Origin: Flavobacteriales bacterium | Lineage (GTDB): Bacteria > Bacteroidota > Bacteroidia > NS11-12g > UBA955 | DNA: 11,487 bases | Direction: 5' to 3' | Assembly (NCBI GenBank): GCA_947450405.1 | Contig: CANFVI010000040.1 | Coordinates: 1-11,487 of the forward strand | Part shown: piece by piece, positions 7,692 through 11,487 of the stretch | Numbering within the stretch: position 1 is the stretch's first letter | Layout: each line of letters opens with the position of its first letter | The notes under the pieces: generated by a model | Seen by the model: only the letters and a program-made list of their open reading frames with translations | What the model was told of the DNA's origin: nothing | Database searches by the model: none | Translations under genes and position numbers: made by a program

Positions 7692-7721
7692 TTGTAATTG
7701 AGATGTTCCTGTTATACCTTG
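7692..7721 (+). promoter_or_regulatory. Weak promoter candidate for the gene at 7739
   Basis: TTG at 7692-7694 and TACCTTG at 7715-7721 are separated by 20 bp, the spacing of Bacteroidota -33 and -7 elements. The -7 match to TAnnTTTG is incomplete. It sits 17 bp before the ATG, which would leave a very short leader. Confidence 0.25.
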
Positions 7722-7738
7722 CATGAATCTAGTTTACC

Positions 7739-8626
7739 ATGAATCAATACGAAATTGCATTTAAGAACATTATCAATCAAATTACCCATAATCATTACGA
7801 AAAATTCGTGAATCATTTTCCTGATTTACTAAAAGAGCAAATTGATAGATTTAATGTAGATGAATTTGAAGATTGGAAGTATAAACAATTGCATGTTTTC
7901 GAATTAATTGGAAAATTTAAATCGGATCAAGATAAACATCGGTTTCTTATAAAACTAAAGTGTGATGGTTATAAGTACGACTGCTTATTCTTATGTAAGG
8001 ATTTTGTGAATGATGACTCCCCTATTTTAAAATCCATTAACTATCCATTGGTTTCTATGAATGACATAACCCATGTTATTAAAGTAATTGATAAAACCAA
8101 TATGGTAATTATAGATGAATCGCGTTTAAAAACGTTTATTTTACTGTATTTGAGTCAAAAGTTTACATCTAGGTTTATGCCCAAGAACAATTTGATTAAG
8201 GCCATTAGAAGTGCTTCAAAAAGAGATAATAATTCACCAGATATAGTTTCAACCAATAGCAAGGTTAATAATGATAGGATCATTAGAGATGATTTTGCCA
8301 ATATTAATCCCGAAGTGATAAAATCAACTTCTAAACTATGGAATACTTTGCTCACTTCTTTATCTCCCAAAAGCACTGTATCCAAAATTCCAGTCTTCGA
8401 CAACCCCAATTTAATAAAATGCATTCAATTAAAGCCCAAAGCGAATATGGATATCGTTTACGAATCTCTTGTACCTTTAATTCTTATTCTTGAAAATAAT
8501 TATAAAATTCTAACATCTGAAGAATATTTTGAATTATATCCAAATGATGATATTGAGCTGTATAGGAGATATTATTTAAGTCGAAGAGTTCGACAATTCT
8601 TGAAAAAGTTCAAAAATATTCTTTAA
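7739..8626 (+). CDS. Unrecognised 295-aa protein
   Basis: The protein starts MNQYEIAFKNIINQITHNHY. It is soluble, rich in Lys, Asn and Ile, and has no signal peptide or membrane helix. The N-terminal part (about residues 1-110) carries helical and beta-like stretches (HVFELIGKFKSDQDKHRFLIKLKCDGY); the middle (about 150-215) is basic and polar, possibly a linker (KAIRSASKRDNNSPDIV). The C-terminal part has VYESLVPLILILENNYKILTSEEYF and a basic end, YYLSRRVRQFLKKFKNIL. I find no nuclease, helicase, relaxase or HTH signature I can defend. It is transcribed alone, bounded by a hairpin over its stop codon and a terminator. RteC-like regulators occupy a similar place in some Bacteroidota elements, but the sequence does not show that family's features. 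Function unknown. Confidence 0.8.
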   Translation: MNQYEIAFKNIINQITHNHYEKFVNHFPDLLKEQIDRFNVDEFEDWKYKQLHVFELIGKFKSDQDKHRFLIKLKCDGYKYDCLFLCKDFVNDDSPILKSINYPLVSMNDITHVIKVIDKTNMVIIDESRLKTFILLYLSQKFTSRFMPKNNLIKAIRSASKRDNNSPDIVSTNSKVNNDRIIRDDFANINPEVIKSTSKLWNTLLTSLSPKSTVSKIPVFDNPNLIKCIQLKPKANMDIVYESLVPLILILENNYKILTSEEYFELYPNDDIELYRRYYLSRRVRQFLKKFKNIL

Positions 8627-8641
8627 TAATATTTTTGAACT
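8607..8641. repeat. Perfect 14-bp inverted repeat over the stop codon of the 295-aa gene
   Basis: AGTTCAAAAATATT (8607-8620) pairs perfectly with 8628-8641 across a 7-base loop holding the TAA stop (8624-8626). The stem is A/T-rich with a T5 run in the right arm, so it could act as a terminator or protect the mRNA 3' end. The right arm also contains TATTTTTG (8630-8637), a full match to the -7 promoter consensus, so part of it may instead serve the gene at 8715; no -33 box was found at the right distance. Confidence 0.6.
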
Positions 8642-8657
8642 GTTAATTGAAAATCAA

Positions 8658-8681
8658 CTACTTGTAAAAAGTAGGTTTTTT
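8658..8681 (+). terminator. Rho-independent terminator after the 295-aa gene
   Basis: CTACTT (8658-8663) pairs with AAGTAG (8669-8674) around a 5-base loop and is followed by G and six Ts (8676-8681). The stem is short but the arrangement is classic. If transcription starts at the -7-like site 8630-8637, the hairpin would lie in the leader of the gene at 8715 and could act as an attenuator. Confidence 0.55.
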
Positions 8682-8714
8682 AGATATGCGCATCAATTTT
8701 CAATTTTGTGCACT

Positions 8715-8909
8715 ATGAATACAACACTTTACAATGATGAAATAGATTTCATCACCGAGAAAGAAGTTCTTGCTATTTTGAAAATAGGAAGAACCACGTT
8801 ATGGCGATTAAGAGCAAAAAACAAAATTAACACCTACCAAATTGAAGGTTGCAAACGTGTTTATTTTAAATTAACGGAACTTCAAAACATCTTGATCCCC
8901 AAATTTTAA
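8715..8909 (+). CDS. Excisionase/AlpA-like helix-turn-helix DNA-binding protein
   Basis: This 64-aa protein consists almost wholly of one MerR/excisionase-type helix-turn-helix (HTH_17 style). FITEKEVLAIL (12-22) is the first helix, GRTTLWRLRAK (25-35) the recognition helix, and TYQIEGCKRVYFKLTELQNIL (40-60) the wing and last helix, matching the usual ...G.-[KR]-x-[YF]-x-x-x-[ED]-[LI] ending. An in-frame TTG at 8706 exists, but the ATG at 8715 leaves a complete domain. Proteins of this size and fold act as excision factors or transcription regulators of integrative elements. The palindrome arrays at 9579-9684, the integrase and its GAAAC-rich upstream region are natural candidate targets; that link is inference. 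It heads a three-gene cassette, 4 bp before the next gene. Confidence 0.85.
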   Translation: MNTTLYNDEIDFITEKEVLAILKIGRTTLWRLRAKNKINTYQIEGCKRVYFKLTELQNILIPKF

Positions 8910-8913
8910 CTTT

Positions 8914-9315
8914 ATGATAAATAAAGCAAGAATGTGTGCCAATTTAAATTGCACAAATATGATTTATGGTGGTCGCAGCAATAAAATATACTGCTGCGAC
9001 AAATGCCGAAGCCAAAGTTTTCAAAATGACAATTTTGATTCCATCCACAAGGAAAGAAAAGTAATTAAGGGAATTAGAGAAAACGACAAAATATTAGAAA
9101 ATCTTTTCCACAGATTAGAAAAATCAAAAGAATATCCCAATTGTATAGAATTATCTCATACAACTTTAAAAGGGGCTGGATATAATTCATCATATAATGC
9201 GTACACAGGGAAATGTGACATAGGCAATAAAAATCCTTTGTCGTTTTTTCAATTAAAATTTAAACTTATTGGACACCCAACTTTAGAAAACCATTATATA
9301 TTATGCAAAATTTAA
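8914..9315 (+). CDS. Small zinc-ribbon protein of mobile-element type
   Basis: This 133-aa protein begins with a Cys cluster, C8-x4-C13 and C27-C28-x2-C31 (YCCDKCRSQ), which fits a zinc ribbon of the kind seen in small DNA- or RNA-binding proteins (compare the frequent YCSDKCR motif). A helical middle (KGIRENDKILENLFHRLEK) leads to a beta-rich C-terminal part (ELSHTTLKGAGYNSSYNAYT, then FFQLKFKLIGHPTLENHYIL). Proteins with a Cys-rich head, an N..ILE.L helix and a GYN...Y tail recur next to HTH genes in Bacteroidota islands, from memory; I know no assigned function. The start is 4 bp after the HTH gene, and the end overlaps the next gene by 13 bp, so the three genes are probably translated from one mRNA. 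Confidence 0.8.
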   Translation: MINKARMCANLNCTNMIYGGRSNKIYCCDKCRSQSFQNDNFDSIHKERKVIKGIRENDKILENLFHRLEKSKEYPNCIELSHTTLKGAGYNSSYNAYTGKCDIGNKNPLSFFQLKFKLIGHPTLENHYILCKI

Positions 9316-9524
9316 TAAAGGAAATGCCCAACGCATTTGAATTAATGAGCAATGCGCATCATTATGATTTCAATCAAACTAAAATAAGTGAATTGAGCAG
9401 TCAAAATGTAAAAATTCAAAACCAAGTATCAAATTGGAAAATGATAGCATTGATAGCCATCATAGGCATTGGCCTATCCATCATTTACATTCAAGCTTCA
9501 AATAATCCTGATAAAGACAAATAA
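9303..9524 (+). CDS. Small single-pass membrane protein
   Basis: This 73-aa protein has a polar N-terminal region (residues 1-45, including ELSSQNVKIQNQV with a possible short coiled coil), one membrane helix at about 46-63 (KMIALIAIIGIGLSIIYI) and a short charged tail (NNPDKDK). The ATG at 9303 overlaps the zinc-ribbon gene by 13 bp; an in-frame ATG at 9324 is an alternative. With no cleavable signal seen before the helix, it is likely an anchored protein whose orientation is unclear. Its place as last gene of the HTH-zinc-ribbon cassette is the only clue to its role. Confidence 0.7.
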   Translation: MQNLIKEMPNAFELMSNAHHYDFNQTKISELSSQNVKIQNQVSNWKMIALIAIIGIGLSIIYIQASNNPDKDK

Positions 9525-9533
9525 ATAAGGATT

Positions 9534-9544
9534 ATCCCTCAAAA
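9534..9544 (+). repeat. Leader repeat copy 3, ATCCCTCAAAA
   Basis: This 11-base match to the leader repeats at 6848 and 7655 lies 9 bp after the stop of the small membrane protein gene. No gene starts downstream on this strand, so a start-codon role cannot apply here, which favours a binding site or a transcript-end function. Confidence 0.35.
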
Positions 9545-9578
9545 ACAAAAATATCAAAGATTTGGAGGGACCCAAAAT

Positions 9579-9620
9579 CGTTTGTAAACGTTTATAAACG
9601 TTTTCAAACGGTTGAAAATG
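9579..9620. promoter_or_regulatory. Helically phased array of CGTTTNNAAACG palindromes
   Basis: Three overlapping 12-bp palindromes of the form CGTTTNNAAACG lie at 9579-9590, 9589-9600 (fully palindromic, with AT in the centre) and 9599-9610, plus a degenerate fourth at 9609-9620. The period is exactly 10 bp, one helical turn, so a dimeric protein could bind repeatedly on one face of the DNA. It lies between the HTH cassette and the integrase 3' end. An operator, integrase arm-type site or DNA-bending site are all possible. Confidence 0.75.
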
Positions 9621-9641
9621 TTAAATTCATTATGCCATCTT

Positions 9642-9684
9642 ATCATTACGTCACAAATGTTGTCAAAATTTGTGACGTAATGAT
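9642..9684. repeat. Perfect 17-bp inverted repeat with 9-bp spacer
   Basis: ATCATTACGTCACAAAT (9642-9658) is repeated in inverted orientation at 9668-9684 without a mismatch. It lies between the plus-strand cassette and the minus-strand integrase, so a shared bidirectional terminator is the simplest view. However, neither side has a T-run, and the stem is not G+C-rich near the loop. A recombination, replication or protein-binding site fits as well. Confidence 0.75.
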
Positions 9685-9739
9685 CCTGGCTTGACCAAAA
9701 TTATTGGTTTAATGTAATCATGAACCTAAGGCCTTCGGC

Positions 9740-10996
9740 TTATTCTTCGCTCCCATTACCCTTCAAGTAATTTGCAAATTTAACAGATGCTTTTGCCAAC
9801 GTTTTATCATAATTGTTTTGATACACACTTGTAATTGAATTAGAAAAATGTCCCAGCCAAGCTCCCGTTGTTTTTTCTGGAATTTCAGCTTCATACTGCA
9901 ACTGCGCGCAAGTGTGTCGCGACAAATGGAATGTGAGCGTTTTATTATCAATTTGAGTAACAACAGCCAAATCCTTCAATACCCTATTTGCATGCTGATT
10001 ACTGATTGGTGGCAGTAAATTGCCTTCAATTTTTCTAAAATTTGTATTTCCATACTTTTTGATGATTTCCATTGCTTCCGGGATAATCGGGATATAAATT
10101 GGCAATCCAACATTGTGTTCGCTTTTGGATTGAATCATGGTTAAAAAACACATATTGTAATTTTTATTAAATTGAATATTGTCAACCTTCAATAATTTCT
10201 GTGAATCGGCAAACCTCACCCCTACATAACAGCAAAAAATAAATGCATCCCTTACCCTGTCTTTTTCTGGTTCGTCACTTAAGTCAATATCCCTCAATCT
10301 CTGAAACTCTTCAAGTGTTAACGACTTTTTTCTTACTTTTACATGAGGGATTCTATACCCATTGAACACATTTTTCTGTATGAGCTCAGAATCTTGGGCA
10401 AACTTACAAACAGTTCTTAACCTCGACATGTGCTTTCCAATTGTGTTGATGCTCAATTTTAGGCCATATTTACCCACGCTCAAATTTGAAAGATAACTAT
10501 CAAAATCTTTCAATATCCGAAGATTTACGTTTTCAATGGGTATGTGGGTCAATTTTTCTTCTTTCAAAAATTGCTTCACATATTCTAATGTGTTTTTGAT
10601 TTTCTGAAGGTTTTCAGGTGCTTGCTTTGTTTTTTCATACTGCAATATCAATTTATGTCCAACAGATAATAAGGTATGATTTTCATTCCCATTTCCATTA
10701 ATGCGTTCTTTAATTTCAGATGGCGTTAATATTTTATTTCTGCGGTTTGCATCAGCTACAATGCTATTGACTTCAGATTGAATGCGGTTGATCTCAGCCA
10801 ATTTGGTATGTGCATCATTTCCCTTTGGTTTGGGTTGACCTAATTTATCATCCCATTCATGGGGATGACAATTAAAGCCAATTTTAAATTCGGCTTTTTT
10901 ACGGTTAGCGATAATGCGACAAAAGATGGAAAATCCATCGTGTTTCTCTCTAGCATTGTCTAGAAAGAATTTTACGGAACAAGTATTAAGTATCAT
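9740..10996 (-). CDS. Tyrosine recombinase / integrase of a Bacteroidota mobile element
   Basis: This 418-aa protein is a site-specific recombinase that would integrate and excise the element. The N-terminal roughly 100 residues (including FSIFCRIIANRKKAEFKIGF and HPHEWDD) form the arm-type DNA-binding domain usual in Bacteroidota integrases. A SAM-like core-binding domain follows (about 105-205), then the catalytic domain (about 225-410). Catalytic residues are present: R261 (GVRFADS), K291 (QSKSEHNV), H357 and R360 (HLSRHT), H383 (WLGHF) and nucleophile Y392 (SVYQN). The length is typical and the frame intact, so it should be active. It reads leftward towards the island genes, with a GAAAC-rich, gene-free region upstream. 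The excisionase-like HTH gene lies beyond its 3' end. Whether it belongs to a phage-like island or a conjugative element cannot be told; no relaxase or transfer gene is in the window. Confidence 0.96.
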   Translation of the reverse strand: MILNTCSVKFFLDNAREKHDGFSIFCRIIANRKKAEFKIGFNCHPHEWDDKLGQPKPKGNDAHTKLAEINRIQSEVNSIVADANRRNKILTPSEIKERINGNGNENHTLLSVGHKLILQYEKTKQAPENLQKIKNTLEYVKQFLKEEKLTHIPIENVNLRILKDFDSYLSNLSVGKYGLKLSINTIGKHMSRLRTVCKFAQDSELIQKNVFNGYRIPHVKVRKKSLTLEEFQRLRDIDLSDEPEKDRVRDAFIFCCYVGVRFADSQKLLKVDNIQFNKNYNMCFLTMIQSKSEHNVGLPIYIPIIPEAMEIIKKYGNTNFRKIEGNLLPPISNQHANRVLKDLAVVTQIDNKTLTFHLSRHTCAQLQYEAEIPEKTTGAWLGHFSNSITSVYQNNYDKTLAKASVKFANYLKGNGSEE

Positions 10997-11037
10997 AGGT
11001 CTAAGGTTTCGAATCTAAGTAGGTCTCAGAACTTAAA

Positions 11038-11052
11038 AAAAACCTGGTTTTT
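11038..11052. promoter_or_regulatory. AAAAACC-T-GGTTTTT palindrome before the integrase start
   Basis: A 7-bp inverted repeat with a single central base lies 42 bp upstream of the integrase start codon on the minus strand. Because it is short and A/T-rich it may be chance, but the position fits an operator in the integrase leader. Confidence 0.35.
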
Positions 11053-11188
11053 ACAAGTTATTGCATTTTAGCAACTTGAAAAAATAGGGTTTCAAATTTT
11101 GTTACTGAAACAGACTTTTGTGAAATTGAAACGGTTAAGACGCTTTTTATGGTATTTGTAGAAACAAGTAGAAACCATATAAAACAAA

Positions 11189-11213
11189 GAAACCGTTGAA
11201 TAACAACGGTTTC
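11189..11213. repeat. Perfect 10-bp inverted repeat built from two GAAACC motifs
   Basis: GAAACCGTTG (11189-11198) and its exact inverse at 11204-11213 flank a 5-base AATAA centre. Both arms are members of the GAAAC cluster, making this the most symmetric site in it. There is no following T-run on either strand, so a protein-binding or core-type recombination site is more likely than a terminator. Confidence 0.6.
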
Positions 11214-11380
11214 AAAGTAAATGAAACAATATGGATATGTTTCCAGCGGAGAGTTAGGATTATGAACCATAACCACTAAACTCCTGTATATCAAGTATTT
11301 TACTTCTCTATTTCTCTTTGGAAACCCCCTTAGAAACCAAGCAGCCAAAAGGAGGGCTTGATTGTCTAGTTTGAGTTTCT

Positions 11381-11408
11381 TTAGGTTTCACAAAGATAAT
11401 GAACCTAA
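11381..11408. other. Possible attachment-site region: TTAGGTT / AACCTAA inverted pair
   Basis: TTAGGTT (11381-11387) and AACCTAA (11402-11408) are inverted with a 14-bp spacer, at the edge of the GAAAC cluster and beside the stop codon of a short minus-strand reading frame. Tyrosine recombinase core sites are inverted half-sites at gene 3' ends, so this is a candidate for the island end. The match is short, and the spacer is longer than a usual 5-8 bp overlap. Confidence 0.25.
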
Positions 11409-11415
11409 GAAAATA

Positions 11416-11487
11416 TCAAAACGATTTTCTTTCTTTTTCAATTTTCTGGATTGCATTTTCATTTTTGAAATAAATGTCACTCATCAT
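11416..11487 (-). CDS. Possible 3' end of a flanking gene, cut by the window edge
   Basis: On the minus strand the frame is open from the window edge to a TGA at 11416-11418, giving 23 codons beginning MMSDIYFKNENAIQK and ending ERKSF. The ATGs at the edge could be a start or internal codons. The product would be highly charged and helical. The frame is too short to prove coding. If real, it would be the neighbour outside the mobile element, since the integrase control region ends just before it. Confidence 0.3.
   Translation of the reverse strand: MMSDIYFKNENAIQKIEKERKSF

Larger units (their letters stand above)
11001..11389. repeat. Cluster of 14 GAAAC/GTTTC motifs upstream of the integrase
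   Basis: This gene-free stretch carries GAAAC on the plus strand at 11107, 11128, 11161, 11171, 11189, 11223, 11321 and 11333, and GTTTC at 11006, 11089, 11209, 11239, 11375 and 11385. About one would be expected by chance in 390 bp counting both strands. Eight of the 14 extend to GAAACC. Some neighbours are 10 or 12 bp apart (11161/11171, 11321/11333, 11375/11385). Its place before the integrase start suggests arm-type integrase sites or sites for a regulator of the integrase; this is inference. Confidence 0.7.

Noticed and set aside
7739..8626. An RteC-like regulator assignment for the 295-aa protein.
   Set aside because: Only the genomic position hints at it; I could not match the sequence to that family's conserved regions.
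9728..9741. Hairpin AAGGCC-TTC-GGCTT at the integrase stop as its terminator.
   Set aside because: The stem has a bulged base and no T-run follows on the minus strand; too weak to call.
11058..11348. A 96-codon minus-strand open frame upstream of the integrase.
   Set aside because: Its composition reflects the GAAAC/GTTTC repeats (recurring FET and SVS residues), and it has no domain and no plausible start signal. The repeats explain it better than coding.
11001..11389. A CRISPR array made of the GAAAC repeats.
   Set aside because: The repeats are only 5-6 bp, occur in both orientations and have irregular spacing; there is no cas gene in the window.
9720..11409. Direct repeat ATGAACCTAAG at 9720-9730 and 11399-11409 as att sites of a minimal element holding only the integrase.
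   Set aside because: An 11-bp match is expected several times by chance in a window of this length, and it would leave out the HTH gene. Mentioned only as a side note to the candidate island end.

Overview
The window looks like a defence/mobile island from a member of the Bacteroidota. The evidence is an AT-rich genome, a tyrosine recombinase of the Bacteroidota type, sparse Shine-Dalgarno sequences, and a few matches to the TAnnTTTG -7 promoter element used in that phylum. The genus cannot be named from the sequence. No tRNA or rRNA gene was seen.

Positions 1-6390 are one tightly packed plus-strand operon. It starts with the 3' part of a large gene whose visible product joins the end of a GmrSD-like (DUF262/DUF1524, HNH-type) protein to an AlbA_2 (Schlafen-like) domain. 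A complete Type I restriction-modification system follows in the order hsdM, hsdS, hsdR. The junctions are 0 bp, a 1-bp overlap and 2 bp, so all four products are probably made together. HsdM and HsdS form the methyltransferase and set specificity. HsdR adds the nuclease and the DNA-translocating motor. The upstream protein may add a Type IV-like activity against modified DNA. A small basic protein with one membrane segment (6395-6643) follows directly.

Positions 6644-9739 are accessory DNA with poorly characterised plus-strand genes: a small Cys-rich protein and a 152-aa partner (6870-7611), an unrecognised 295-aa protein (7739-8626), then a three-gene cassette of an excisionase-like HTH protein, a zinc-ribbon protein and a small membrane protein (8715-9524). 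The spaces between them hold a repeated ATCCCTCAAAA motif, hairpins, a helically phased palindrome array (9579-9620) and a perfect 17-bp inverted repeat (9642-9684).

Positions 9740-10996 hold a minus-strand tyrosine integrase with all catalytic residues. The 420 bp upstream of it contain no convincing gene but carry 14 copies of GAAAC/GTTTC, which suggests a recombinase or regulator binding region near an element end. A short minus-strand reading frame at 11416-11487 may be the end of a flanking gene. My reading is that integrase, HTH protein and att-like region are the mobility and control module of an island carrying the restriction system. The other island end is not in view.
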